Source of the DNA: Candidatus Binataceae bacterium
Lineage (GTDB): Bacteria; Desulfobacterota; Binatia; Binatales; Binataceae
Length of the DNA stretch: 38,457 nt
Assembly (NCBI GenBank): GCA_015478645.1
Contig: JADMIL010000029.1
Coordinates: 1-38,457, forward strand
Direction of reading: 5' to 3'
The translations under genes were made by a program, and so were the position numbers. The notes beneath the pieces were generated by a model that worked only from the letters and a program-made list of their open reading frames with translations, ran no database searches and was not told the origin of the DNA. Positions 7,052 to 15,559 of this stretch are shown here, in pieces. Each line of letters opens with the position of its first letter. The stretch's first letter is position 1.

Positions 7052-8515
7052 ATGATCGAAAAGAGCGACCAACCACGTTTGCGCGGCGAATGCCTCGGGT
7101 TTACCGAGCTCACCTCGCTGGCGATCGCATTGATCTCGCCGACCATGACCGCGGCGCTGATCGTGCCTTTGATGTTCAGCACCGCCGGCAACGCCAGCTG
7201 GCTCGCCTACCTGTTCGGCACCGTGATGCTGCTGTTCGTGGCGTTCAACCTCAACCAGTTCGCGCGGCGCTCGACTTCGGCCGGCTCGATGTACGCGTAC
7301 ACCGTGATGGGCCTGGGCACGATGGCCGGCGGGCTGTCCGGCTGGTGCCTGATCTGGGCGTACCTGTTTATCGGGACGGCCGGCATGACCGGCTTCACGA
7401 TCTTCGCCAACACGCTGCTCGCAATGATCGGCTTCCAGGTGCCGAATATCGTGCTGTTCGCGCTCTGCGCCGCGACTTGCTGGTTCCTCGCCTACAAGGA
7501 CATCCAGTTGTCGAGCGTGCTGATGCTGGTGCTCGAGGGCGCGTCGGTCGCGCTCATCATCTATCTCGGCGTGATCGTCCTGTACCATCATGGCTTCGCG
7601 GTCGATCGCGGTCAGATCGCGCTGACCGGCTCGTCGTTTTCGGGTGTCAGCCTCGGCGTGGTTACGGCCATCTTCAGCCTGGTCGGCTTCGAATGCGCCA
7701 CGGCCTTCGGCGAGGAGGCGCGCGAACCGCTGACCACGATTCCGCGCGCGGTGATCGTGAGCCTCATCCTCACCGGGCTGTTCTTCGTCTTCATCGCCTA
7801 TGTCGAGGTGCTGGGCTTCGGCGGCTCCAAAACCACGCTCGACAAGGCCGACGCGCCGCTCAACATGCTCGCCGATATGATGAGCATGGGCTACCTGAAG
7901 GGTCCGATTTCGGCCGGCGCGATGATCAGCTTCTTCTCGCTCGCGCTTTCATGCATGAACTCGGGCGCGCGGATTCTCTACTCGATGGGCCGGCTGGGCG
8001 TGTTCCATTCCGCGATCGGCTACGCCCACGAGACCAACGAGACTCCGCACGTCGCCGTCACCGTGATGGGCCTGCTGATTTTCCTGGTGCCGACCGTGAT
8101 GCTGCTCGGGTTCCAGATGCAGGTGCTGGACGTGTTCAACGACGCCGGCACCTTCGGTGCCTTCGGCTTCCTCGGCGCCTACTTCCTGATCTCGGCGGCG
8201 GCCCCGGTCTATCTGAAAAAGCAGGGTATCCTGCGCGCGCGCGACACCGCCCTGGGGGTCGCCTCGATGGTCCTGCTGCTGGTTCCGGCGGTCGGCAGCG
8301 TCTACCCAATGCCGTCGTGGCCGGTCAACGTCTTCCCGTACATTTTCCTTGGCTACCTGGCGATCGGCATGACCTGGTTCGTGATCTTGCGCCGCCGTTC
8401 ACCCGAAATCACCGAAAGCATCACGCGCCGCGTATATGTCGACCATGGCGCATCCGAGGCCGGCGCGGCCGATCGGGTCGCAATCAAGCGGCGCTCGAGC
8501 CTGCCCGCCGCATGA
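7052..8515 (+). CDS. APC-superfamily amino-acid/polyamine permease
   Basis: Secondary transporter of 487 residues with about twelve hydrophobic segments. Family landmarks are SAGSMYAY (76-83), where the early unwound helix binds substrate in APC proteins, and GFECATAFGEEAREP (212-226), the conserved sixth-helix region. Substrate cannot be assigned. The ATG at 7052 is chosen because a GGGAG ribosome site lies eight bases upstream and the protein then starts with a normal short cytosolic tail; the frame is open further upstream but that segment is repeat-rich leader. The tandem inverted repeats at 6936-6978 may control it. No obvious metabolic partner flanks it. Confidence 0.88.
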   Translation: MIEKSDQPRLRGECLGFTELTSLAIALISPTMTAALIVPLMFSTAGNASWLAYLFGTVMLLFVAFNLNQFARRSTSAGSMYAYTVMGLGTMAGGLSGWCLIWAYLFIGTAGMTGFTIFANTLLAMIGFQVPNIVLFALCAATCWFLAYKDIQLSSVLMLVLEGASVALIIYLGVIVLYHHGFAVDRGQIALTGSSFSGVSLGVVTAIFSLVGFECATAFGEEAREPLTTIPRAVIVSLILTGLFFVFIAYVEVLGFGGSKTTLDKADAPLNMLADMMSMGYLKGPISAGAMISFFSLALSCMNSGARILYSMGRLGVFHSAIGYAHETNETPHVAVTVMGLLIFLVPTVMLLGFQMQVLDVFNDAGTFGAFGFLGAYFLISAAAPVYLKKQGILRARDTALGVASMVLLLVPAVGSVYPMPSWPVNVFPYIFLGYLAIGMTWFVILRRRSPEITESITRRVYVDHGASEAGAADRVAIKRRSSLPAA

Positions 8516-8676
8516 GGGTCGCGGGCTGACGATGAACCTTGGATGCGGCACTGAGGCCCATGGATCAGGATCAGCGCCGCCCGCAGCCCCATAATGGGCC
8601 GATTGGCCGCACCGGACATTCAACCGCATCGGATCGGCCGCCGCACCGGACCGGCGGACCGCAAAGGAGTTGAGCA

Positions 8677-9501
8677 GTGTCGCAAGCGCATTCAATCACC
8701 CCGGCCGGTTCAGTCGCCGCATTGTGGCGCTACCCGGTCAAATCGATGATGGGCGAGGAACTCAACGGCACCCAGGTGACCGCGCGCGGCATCGCCGGCG
8801 ATCGCGCCTACGCGCTCATCGATCGCGCCACTGGCAAAGTCGCCAGCGCGAAGAATCCACAGCGCTGGCCCGGACTGTTTCGCTTCCGCGCCGCCTACGC
8901 CCAACCGCTCGGTAACGCGTCGCCCGCCGCGCCGGTATGGATCACGCTGCCCGACGGCGCCACCGTGGCGAGCGGCCAGGAGGGCGTCGATCAGATCCTG
9001 TCGGGTGCGCTTGGCCGCGCGGTCGTGCTGCAATCGCAGGTGCCCGACAATCCCTCGCTCGAGGAGTACTGGCCGGCGGTCGAGCAGCTTGCGCGTCAGG
9101 ACCAGGTAACCGACGAGGCGATGCCGCCGGCGACCTTCTTCGATTGCGCCACCGTCCATCTGCTGACCACCGGGACGCTCGATCGCCTGCGCGGGCTCTA
9201 CCCGGCCGGACGCTTCGAGCCGCGCCGCTTCCGGCCGAATATCGTGATCGCGGCCGCCGCCGAGGGCTTTGTCGAAAATTCGTGGGTCGGCCGCACCGTC
9301 GCGATTGGGCCCGAGGTACGCCTGCTGGTCACCGGCGCCACCGGCCGCTGCGTCATGACTACGCTGGCGCAGGGCGACCTGCCGCGCGACCTCGGTATCC
9401 TGCGTACCGCCGCGCAGCACAACCAGGCGCACGTGGGGATCTATGCGTCGGTCGTGCGGGGCGGCGCGATCCGCAGCGGCGACGAAATTCACCTCGAATA
9501 G
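8677..9501 (+). CDS. MOSC-domain protein
   Basis: MOSC proteins carry or transfer sulfur in reactions linked to molybdenum cofactor, such as the mARC type N-hydroxylamine reductases. The 274-residue protein has an N-terminal beta-barrel (RYPVKSMMGE, 18-27; GDRAYAL, 41-47), the RRFRPNI segment (173-179) and the cysteine motif GRCVMTT with Cys225, the expected molybdenum ligand or sulfur carrier. GTG start with AAAGGAG eight bases upstream. The Moco synthesis genes are about 4 kb away in the same direction, consistent with a Moco-using organism, but no direct operon link is seen. Confidence 0.85.
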   Translation: MSQAHSITPAGSVAALWRYPVKSMMGEELNGTQVTARGIAGDRAYALIDRATGKVASAKNPQRWPGLFRFRAAYAQPLGNASPAAPVWITLPDGATVASGQEGVDQILSGALGRAVVLQSQVPDNPSLEEYWPAVEQLARQDQVTDEAMPPATFFDCATVHLLTTGTLDRLRGLYPAGRFEPRRFRPNIVIAAAAEGFVENSWVGRTVAIGPEVRLLVTGATGRCVMTTLAQGDLPRDLGILRTAAQHNQAHVGIYASVVRGGAIRSGDEIHLE

Positions 9502-9578
9502 CGCGCGGCCCTGAATGCGTTCACGAGCCATGCGCCGCCGCGGCCGCAATTGATTTTCTTGCCAGCCGGGCAATCCTG

Positions 9579-10208
9579 ATGGTACTTCAACAGCCGATGA
9601 CGACGGCCGCGGAAAAACCTCTCGAGTTGGTCCTGACCAGGCTCGGACGCCAGTTGCGCGAACTGCGCAATCAGCGCCGCTGGACGCTCGCCCAGTTGAG
9701 CCAGCGCTCCGGCCTCTCCGAGCCCTATCTGTCGCGCCTCGAGAGCGGCAGCCGCCAGCCCTCGCTCGCCGCGCTACTGACCCTGGCCGAAGTTTACAAG
9801 CTCTCGATCCCGTCGCTGCTCGAGCGCCACGCCGCGCCCTCGGCGAACACCTCCTGCACGGTGATTCGCGCCGCTGGAGCGTCCGCGCGCAGCGCCAACG
9901 GTCTGCACTATCGCCCGGTCTCGGGCGGCGGCAGCCTCGTCAACCTGCGCGCGATCCAGGTGACCGTGCCGCTTAAGCGGCGCAATGATCATCTGTATCA
10001 GCACGACGGCGAGGAATGGCTCTACGTGCTCGACGGCCGGCTGCGGCTGGTGCTGGCCAGCGAGGATCATCTGCTGAATCCGGGCGACGCGGCCCACTTC
10101 GATGCGCGCACACCGCATCGGCTGGCCGCCGAGGGCGACTGCGCCGCCCAGGTGCTGCTGATCGCCGCCGCCTCCCCCCGCCCGCTGCTCTCCCTCGCCC
10201 AGCGTTAG
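9579..10208 (+). CDS. XRE-family transcriptional regulator with cupin domain
   Basis: Predicted DNA-binding regulator of 209 residues: helix-turn-helix at about 21-76 (including GLSEPYLSRLESGSRQPS) and a C-terminal cupin at about 127-195 (HDGEEWLYVLDG), the usual small-ligand sensor in this architecture. The start at 9579 is uncertain; Met at 9597 would shorten it by six residues and neither has a strong ribosome site. It lies 77 bases after the MOSC gene, and upstream of a foreign-looking islet. The targets are unknown; the APC transporter two genes upstream is a plausible but unproved candidate, since this regulator class often controls amine or amino-acid transport. Confidence 0.85.
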   Translation: MVLQQPMTTAAEKPLELVLTRLGRQLRELRNQRRWTLAQLSQRSGLSEPYLSRLESGSRQPSLAALLTLAEVYKLSIPSLLERHAAPSANTSCTVIRAAGASARSANGLHYRPVSGGGSLVNLRAIQVTVPLKRRNDHLYQHDGEEWLYVLDGRLRLVLASEDHLLNPGDAAHFDARTPHRLAAEGDCAAQVLLIAAASPRPLLSLAQR

Positions 10209-10277
10209 ACACCGAGCCGGGCAAAACTTGTTCCAACGTTTGATGCTATGGTAAAGGGCATCACTGGAGCAGTAAAG

Positions 10278-10871
10278 ATGATCACGGAAGGAGAAATCGG
10301 GAAAACCAAGTTGAAAAATATAATCGATATGGCGCTCACCTTCACTGCCATGATTCGGTTATTTGAAGAGAGCTCCAAAGATCTAATCGCCAAGAAGCTG
10401 AAGGAATTCTGCACCAAACTTTCGGATGTGAATTCCCGCGATGAATTTGATCGTCTTCACTTAAAATTTTGCGAATGGTTCGTCAGCGCAATACGCACCG
10501 CGGAAAAAAAGCGAAAAAACAAACCGAGCAAACTAGGCGGCCCCGCCTCTTATGGGCAAGGCGCTAAGATTCTCGACATTGTTGCGAAAGTCTACGTCTA
10601 TTATTGTGGCTTACCTTCAAGCGAACACGCACGACGCTTGCTCCCATTCCTGCACGGTGCGGTAGATAACCAAATCATGAAGCATCTCAAAAACGGGCAC
10701 GCAGATACTGTCATAACGGCAACACGCATCGTGCAGGTTGATCGTAATGCATACGACAGTTTGCAAAATCTCGTAGCTAAAGACATTAAGGCCAATTTTC
10801 CAGATTGGGTACACCCCGTTCATTATGACGACGTAATGTTTCGTCGGCTGAACAGACAAATTGACGCCTGA
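10278..10871 (+). CDS. Orphan hypothetical protein in AT-richer islet
   Basis: No family recognised. A 197-residue, basic, lysine-rich soluble protein without signal peptide or membrane segment; mostly helical by appearance. The start at 10278 (MITEGEIG) is chosen because GGAG lies eight bases upstream; an in-frame ATG at 10248 would add ten residues. Base composition is markedly AT-richer than every neighbour and codons ending in A or T are frequent, which suggests recent transfer. Segments such as SYGQGAKILDIVAKVYVYYCG and LLPFLHGAVD look conserved in style. It lies beside two further small mobile-type ORFs on the other strand, with no integrase or transposase in sight. A defence or selfish role is speculation. 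Confidence 0.7.
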   Translation: MITEGEIGKTKLKNIIDMALTFTAMIRLFEESSKDLIAKKLKEFCTKLSDVNSRDEFDRLHLKFCEWFVSAIRTAEKKRKNKPSKLGGPASYGQGAKILDIVAKVYVYYCGLPSSEHARRLLPFLHGAVDNQIMKHLKNGHADTVITATRIVQVDRNAYDSLQNLVAKDIKANFPDWVHPVHYDDVMFRRLNRQIDA

Positions 10872-10925
10872 ACGCGACCTTCACCGTTCCATTATCTGCA
10901 CTGCTGAAAGCAGCAAAGTTCGATT

Positions 10926-11057
10926 TCAGGCCGATAGGGTCTTTAGCTCGAAGCGTACGCCCTCGCGCTTTTGCAGGTAGCTGACCACCTCGAACAGATT
11001 ATCCGCGCGCGGATTCCCGGCCGATCCGACATCCGCAGCGGCGTGGCGGGGCTTCAT
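10926..11057 (-). CDS. Small ORF, 43 residues, ATGA-coupled
   Basis: Starts MKPRHAAADVG and ends with YLQKREGVRFELKTLSA. Its ATG overlaps the TGA of the preceding frameshifted small gene (ATGA at 11054-11057), a typical translational coupling. Function unknown; the C-terminal half (NLFEVVSYLQKREGVRFEL) has amphipathic helix-strand character and does not look random. It may be an intact accessory protein or a remnant of one. Confidence 0.45.
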   Translation of the reverse strand: MKPRHAAADVGSAGNPRADNLFEVVSYLQKREGVRFELKTLSA

Positions 11058-11277
11058 GCAAGTCCGAGAATACTATGTGCTTCCGCAGGCCTCATCTGCG
11101 CAATTTCCTCATCCGAATAGCCGCGTTCCCGCAGTTGCGCCTTCTGCGCCCTGTAATGAAAAACGAAACCTGGGACTTGCTCTCGGCCCCCGCAGGCGGG
11201 CCGCCCTCTATCTCGGATGAAACGGATTCCGGCACCGGCGGTGGAGGCGAAGCCGCACGTTTTCTTGGCTTCTTCAT
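11054..11277 (-). pseudogene. Frameshifted small gene with YSDEEI-AEAH tail
   Basis: Reading from ATG 11277 gives a basic, proline-rich N-terminus (MKKPRKRAASPPPP). After a run of five T on this strand (plus 11159-11163) the coding sense moves to another frame, which continues HYRAQKAQLRERGYSDEEIA and ends EAHSILGLA at a TGA (11054-11056). One additional T would restore a single 74-residue protein. The tail resembles, from memory, a C-terminal segment recurring in small proteins of mobile or accessory regions; not verified. Causes could be a real mutation, homopolymer sequencing error or slippage on the T-run. Confidence 0.5.
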
Positions 11278-11320
11278 TTGAAGCCCAATTTTTCCGTCTC
11301 GCGTGTCGATCAGCGATTCG

Positions 11321-11611
11321 TCACGCGTACGTGGTGTGAACCCGATCGATCTCGCCGGCCAGCCGCAGGTCCTTTTCCGTCACGCCGCCCGCGTCATGGG
11401 TCGTGCAGATCATCCGCACCCGCGTGTAGTTGACGTGGATATCCGGATGATGGTCGGCCGCCTCGGCAATCGTGGCGACTTCATTGATGAAGCGGATGCC
11501 GTCCATGAACTGCTTGAAGCGAAACCGCTTGCTGATGGCGTTGTCGGCGTAATCCCAGCCGCTGAGCGCCTTGAGCTGCTGCGCAATTTCGTCCTGAGTG
11601 AGCTTCGCCAT
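11321..11611 (-). CDS. Pterin-4a-carbinolamine dehydratase
   Basis: Dehydrates 4a-hydroxytetrahydrobiopterin in pterin recycling (PCD/DCoH family). At 96 residues it has the normal size, with the catalytic motif DHHPDIHVNY (53-62) and the C-terminal THDAGGVTEKDLRLA segment. No aromatic amino-acid hydroxylase lies in the window, so its substrate may be another pterin. It is transcribed away from the PNPOx-like gene with only about 120 bases between starts. The minus-strand region downstream of it holds the frameshifted small gene. Confidence 0.93.
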   Translation of the reverse strand: MAKLTQDEIAQQLKALSGWDYADNAISKRFRFKQFMDGIRFINEVATIAEAADHHPDIHVNYTRVRMICTTHDAGGVTEKDLRLAGEIDRVHTTYA

Positions 11612-11729
11612 CGGTGGTGTCCTTGTGCTTTCGCTTGTCGGCCGGCCGCGTCATATATTAGACCAGATACCAGGCGGCGCTCTATCGCGGCCGCTTCAGG
11701 ATGGACGATATGGTTACGGGCGGAACGGC

Positions 11730-12239
11730 ATGAGTGAAAAAATCGACACGCGCAAATCTATTCGCAAAACTATCCAGATGACGCCGGCCGAAGCGACGGC
11801 CTTTCTTCAGAATACGCCCAATCTCTCGCTGGCGACCCTCGATCGCGAGGGCTATCCGCATCTGGTGGCGATGTCGTTTGCGGTCGACGACCACGGCGAC
11901 ATCCTGATGACCAGCTTCGGCCGCGCGCAAAAAGTCGTCAACTTGCGGCGCGACCCGAAGACCGCCGTGATGGTCGAGCACGGCGTCGATTACGACCAGC
12001 TCAAGGGCGTGATGATCCGCGGCCGCGCGACTATCGTCGAGGAATTCGCGGCGGTGCTCGACGCGATAGCGCTGGTCTCGGGCAAGATGGCCCGGCTGGC
12101 CGGCCGCCCGACGGTCGACGGCCGCGTCCCGGTTTCCGAGTCCTACCGGAGCCAGGCGGCCAAGCGCGTCGTGATCCGGATTCATCCGGAGAAATGGGCG
12201 AGCTGGGATCATGCGAAAATCGCGCAGGCCGCGCGCTGA
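11730..12239 (+). CDS. Pyridoxamine 5'-phosphate oxidase-like flavin/F420-binding protein
   Basis: A 169-residue split-barrel protein. The core LSLATLDREGYPHLVAMSF is followed by GDILMTSFGRAQKVVNLRRDPK, typical of PNPOx-fold proteins of the TIGR03618/F420-binding type. It probably binds FMN or coenzyme F420; which one cannot be read. The presence of two LLM oxidoreductases 5 kb away makes an F420-linked reductase plausible but unproved. ATG at 11730 is chosen as the start of clear coding character. It lies directly upstream of the MaoC pair with a 65-base gap, so may share their transcript. Confidence 0.78.
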   Translation: MSEKIDTRKSIRKTIQMTPAEATAFLQNTPNLSLATLDREGYPHLVAMSFAVDDHGDILMTSFGRAQKVVNLRRDPKTAVMVEHGVDYDQLKGVMIRGRATIVEEFAAVLDAIALVSGKMARLAGRPTVDGRVPVSESYRSQAAKRVVIRIHPEKWASWDHAKIAQAAR

Positions 12240-12304
12240 AGATTAACCGGTCGCCGGCGCGCCCGGTGCGCTTGGCGGCGACGACCTACGCGGGGTATAA
12301 AAAT

Positions 12305-12757
12305 ATGGCCAACAAGTATGTTACTGACGAGGCCCGCAAGCAGATCGGCAAGGCCGGCGAGCCGCGCACCGTCGAGGTCGAGCGCGGCGCGATTCGCCGC
12401 TTCGCCGAAGCGATCGGCGACCCCAATCCGATCTTCAACAGCGACCGCGAGGCGCGCCAGGGCCGCTTCGGCGGGATGATCGCGCCGCCGACCTTCTGCC
12501 GCTCGCTCGCGGCCGCGATCCCCGACGTTAAGCTCGAGATGGGCGAGTCGTTCCGCGGGCTCGACGGCGGCTCCGACTGGGAGTACTTCGAGCCGATTCG
12601 GGCCGGCGACCGGATCACCGTGCAGACCAAAATCGCCGACCTGCGCGAGAGCGCCGGCAAACTCGGCCCGATGGTCTTCATCACGACCGAGACCAGCTAC
12701 ACTAATCAGTTCGGCCAGGTCTGCGCGATCCAGCGCGCGACCGCCATCCGTTATTAG
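12305..12757 (+). CDS. MaoC-like dehydratase subunit lacking the catalytic His
   Basis: Hotdog-fold acyl-CoA or acyl-ACP hydratase subunit of 150 residues (FAS1-type dehydratase region). GDPNPIFN (38-45) aligns with the hydratase motif GDxxxxH, but the His position is Phe44 (Asp39 is kept); GGMIAPPTF (56-64) follows as usual. It therefore probably serves as the substrate-binding half of a heterodimer with the next gene, 47 bases downstream, as in mycobacterial HadAB. Fatty acyl, steroid or mycolate-like substrates are possible; none is indicated by the neighbours. Confidence 0.82.
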   Translation: MANKYVTDEARKQIGKAGEPRTVEVERGAIRRFAEAIGDPNPIFNSDREARQGRFGGMIAPPTFCRSLAAAIPDVKLEMGESFRGLDGGSDWEYFEPIRAGDRITVQTKIADLRESAGKLGPMVFITTETSYTNQFGQVCAIQRATAIRY

Positions 12758-12804
12758 CGCGAATGCCACATTGGCATGATTTACTACCTATTGGAGAGAC
12801 CAGC

Positions 12805-13248
12805 ATGACGCGCAAGCAGATCTATTTCGAGGACCTTGAGCCAGGCGCCGAGATCGCGCCGCTCGAGAAGCATCCGACCACCCAGCAACTGGTCAAATAC
12901 GCCGGCGCGTCGGGTGACTTCTACCAGATTCATTACGACAAGGACTTCGCCCTCAAGAACCATCTGCCGGGCGTGATCCTGCACGGCGCGTTGAAGAACG
13001 CCTTCCTCGGCCAATTGATGACCGACTTCGCCGGCGATCGCGGATGGCTGCGCAAGCTCTCGGTCCAGTACCGCGGCATGGACCAGCCCGGCACGCCGGT
13101 CGTATGCAAGGGCCGGGTGGTCAAAAAATATGTCGAGCAGGGGCATCATCTGGTCGACTGCGAAATCTGGCTGGAAAACGCCAAGGGCGAAAAGACCACG
13201 CCCGGCTCCGCGACCGTGATGCTGCCGTCGCGCGGCGCGGCCGGCTGA
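12805..13248 (+). CDS. MaoC-like dehydratase, catalytic subunit
   Basis: Second hotdog subunit, 147 residues, with the full hydratase motif GDFYQIH: Asp38 and His43 form the expected catalytic dyad. LPGVILHGAL (54-63) matches the conserved helix. A TTGGAGAG ribosome site precedes the ATG. Together with the upstream subunit it would hydrate or dehydrate enoyl/3-hydroxyacyl thioesters in the cytosol. The ferritin-like gene starts 31 bases after its stop, suggesting one transcript through to the photolyase. Confidence 0.87.
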   Translation: MTRKQIYFEDLEPGAEIAPLEKHPTTQQLVKYAGASGDFYQIHYDKDFALKNHLPGVILHGALKNAFLGQLMTDFAGDRGWLRKLSVQYRGMDQPGTPVVCKGRVVKKYVEQGHHLVDCEIWLENAKGEKTTPGSATVMLPSRGAAG

Positions 13249-13279
13249 ACGCGCGGAATTAATTTCGCGTTTGATTTAG

Positions 13280-14032
13280 ATGAAGCGGCAGTTCGCAATC
13301 GCAGCGTTCGAGGCCGCCGACCTGCTCGAAGGCCGCGTCGAGCCGCGTTACGCCAAGGTGCTGACGCGGCTGCTGGCCGCCCACGCGATCGCCGAAAAAC
13401 TCACCGCCGAGGGCTATGCGCGCGCGCTCGAATCGATTGGCGACGCGGCGCTCAGGCCGACGATCACCAGGAACCTCGCCGAAGAGCGCAAGCACGCGCG
13501 CCTGGTCTATCAAATTCTCGACCAGCTCGGCATCAATGAGGCGCATGCCGACCGCTCGATGATCACCGCGCTCAAGTCGGCCTCGTTCGCCGCGCCCCGG
13601 CGCTTCGCCGAGCATCCGGTGGGCCCGCTCGAACTGCTGATGGCCTCGCTCAGCCTGGACATGACGGGCCTGCTGATGGTCGGCGTGAACTATCGCGACT
13701 CGAGCTACGCGCCGCATGCCCGCGCCGCCGAGATCATCCTGGCCGAAGAGGAGGACCACGAACTGTTCGCCGCCACCGAACTGCACGACGCGGCCGCGCG
13801 CTTCGGCGCGGCGAGCGTCAACGCCGCGCTCCGCGATTGGCTGCCGTGCGCGGTGAACTTCTTCGGACCGCCGGGCAGCGGCTTCACCTTCGATTGTTTA
13901 CGCTACGGGCTCAAGGCGCGCGACAACGCCGAACTCGCCGAACTCTACCTCACGATGCTCGAGCGGCGCGTGCTCCAGGCCGGGCTCGCGATGCCGCGGC
14001 TGACGCCGGACTATCCGCACGCGATCGCCTAG
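13280..14032 (+). CDS. Ferritin-like PaaA/PaaC-related di-iron protein
   Basis: A 250-residue helical protein with two ExxH motifs: Glu69-x-x-His72 (AEERKHARL) and Glu157-x-x-His160 (AEEEDHELF). Together with acidic residues in the first and third helices (near Glu39/Glu44 and Glu118/Asp127) this is the ligand pattern of ferritin-like di-iron oxygenases and resembles the phenylacetyl-CoA epoxidase subunits. No other paa genes are present, so it is not a standard phenylacetate enzyme; an oxygenase or oxidase with an unknown substrate is likely. It ends 20 bases before the photolyase ATG. No ribosome site is evident before its own ATG. Confidence 0.72.
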   Translation: MKRQFAIAAFEAADLLEGRVEPRYAKVLTRLLAAHAIAEKLTAEGYARALESIGDAALRPTITRNLAEERKHARLVYQILDQLGINEAHADRSMITALKSASFAAPRRFAEHPVGPLELLMASLSLDMTGLLMVGVNYRDSSYAPHARAAEIILAEEEDHELFAATELHDAAARFGAASVNAALRDWLPCAVNFFGPPGSGFTFDCLRYGLKARDNAELAELYLTMLERRVLQAGLAMPRLTPDYPHAIA

Positions 14033-14052
14033 CGCCACGTCCGCCGCGCCGC

Positions 14053-15468
14053 ATGGATCTGATCGCGCAATTCGCCGCCGACCCGCGCCTTGCGACCGAT
14101 CGCGCCGCCCCGCCCGATCCCGCCGGGCGCTGCGTGGTCTACTGGATGCGCTCGGCGCAGCGCGCGCTGGATAATCCCGCGCTCGAGACCGCGATTGCGA
14201 TCGCCAATCAGATCGCGCAGCCGGTGGTGGTCTACTTTGGTCTCCGCCCGCAGGTTGCGCACGCGAGCCTGCGCCACTTCGCCTTCATGCTCGAAGGCCT
14301 CGCCGACACCGCCGCGCGCCTCGTCCACCGCAAGATCGGCTTCGTCATGCGCCTGGTCGATCGCGACCGCGCCGCCGACGAATTCGCGCGCTTTTGCGCC
14401 GAGGTCCGCCAGGCCGCAATCGTCGTCGATCGCACGCCGCTACGCGCTGCCGACGGCTGGCGCGCAGTTATCCCCGCCGCGCCCGGCGCGCCGGTCTGGT
14501 GCGTCGACGCGAACGTGATCGTGCCGATCGCGGTAATTGGCCGCGAGCATTACGCCGCGCGCACGATCCGGCCGCGGATGGCGGCGGTGCTCGAGCGCTT
14601 TCTCGTGCCGGTCGGCAATCGCCGCGTGCGCGTCGCCTGGGCTCCGGCGCGCGCGCCAGCCACGCTCGAGCCCTCGCGCGAACTGCTCGCCGCGCTCCCG
14701 CTCGATCGTTCGGTCGGAGCGGTCAGCGGCTTTCGCGGCGGCACCACGGAGGCGCTTGCGCGCCTCGGCCGCTTTATCGCGCAGCGCCTGCCTGACTATG
14801 CGACCGCGCGCAACGCGCCGGATCAAGACGGCACCAGCCAGCTTTCGCCGTATCTGCATTACGGGCAGATTGCACCGCATACGATCGCGCTTGCTGTGCG
14901 CGACGCCGCCGCGCCCGCGCAGGATATTCGCGCCTTCAGCGAGGAGCTGATCGTGCGCCGCGAACTCGCGATAAATTTCGCCGCGTGGAACCCGCGCCAC
15001 GCCACGCTCGACGGATGCGAGCCGTGGGCGCTGCGCACGCTGGCGCGCCATGCGCGCGACCGCCGCGCCCCGCTTTACCGCGAACGCGAACTCGAAAACG
15101 CCGCCACCCATGATCCGCTGTGGAACGCCGCCCAGCGCCAGATGATCGAAGCGGGCTGGATGCACGGTTATCCGCGGATGTACTGGGCGAAAAAAATCCT
15201 CGAATGGAGCCGCTCGGCCCGCGCCGCGTTCGCCGTCGCCGTGCGCCTCAACGATCGCTACGAACTCGACGGCCGCGACCCCAACGGCTACGCCGGCATC
15301 GCCTGGGCGATCGGCGGCAAGCACGATCGCGCGTGGGGTCCCGAGCGGCCGATCTACGGCACGATTCGCTACATGTCCGCGGCGCGCACGGGGCGCAAGT
15401 TCAACAGCCGCGCGTATATCGCGCGCTGGAGCGACGGCCCGCCGGCAGGCCCGCGCGCACGCCGCTGA
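14053..15468 (+). CDS. phr: Class II CPD photolyase
   Basis: Light-driven repair of cyclobutane pyrimidine dimers with FAD. The 471-residue protein starts with the class II type strand VVYWMRSAQRALDNPAL and ends with the diagnostic DPNGYAGIAWAIGGKHDRAWG-like region followed by PIYGTIRYMS. The FAD-binding half includes SQLSPYLHYGQI and FSEELIVRREL. The ATG at 14053 follows the ferritin-like gene by 20 bases; the frame is open further upstream only as a shadow of that gene. The next gene, 91 bases downstream, encodes a RudS-like desulfidase, which makes sense as a light-response pairing. Confidence 0.95.
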   Translation: MDLIAQFAADPRLATDRAAPPDPAGRCVVYWMRSAQRALDNPALETAIAIANQIAQPVVVYFGLRPQVAHASLRHFAFMLEGLADTAARLVHRKIGFVMRLVDRDRAADEFARFCAEVRQAAIVVDRTPLRAADGWRAVIPAAPGAPVWCVDANVIVPIAVIGREHYAARTIRPRMAAVLERFLVPVGNRRVRVAWAPARAPATLEPSRELLAALPLDRSVGAVSGFRGGTTEALARLGRFIAQRLPDYATARNAPDQDGTSQLSPYLHYGQIAPHTIALAVRDAAAPAQDIRAFSEELIVRRELAINFAAWNPRHATLDGCEPWALRTLARHARDRRAPLYRERELENAATHDPLWNAAQRQMIEAGWMHGYPRMYWAKKILEWSRSARAAFAVAVRLNDRYELDGRDPNGYAGIAWAIGGKHDRAWGPERPIYGTIRYMSAARTGRKFNSRAYIARWSDGPPAGPRARR

Positions 15469-15559
15469 CCGCGCCCCTGCGAACTGGCGGCGCGCCGCGC
15501 GCGTGCCATACTGGCGATAGCGACCGCCGCGTGATCTTGCGTGTGCTCGCGGCCATGCC

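Noticed and set aside
11075-11281. 68-codon plus-strand frame in the islet
   Set aside because: The opposite strand gives a more protein-like pair of frames with ATGA coupling; the plus-strand frame has no ribosome site or family features.
12296-12301. TATAAA as a promoter for the first MaoC gene
   Set aside because: It lies only four bases before the ATG, so transcription would start at or after the start codon, and no -35 box is visible.
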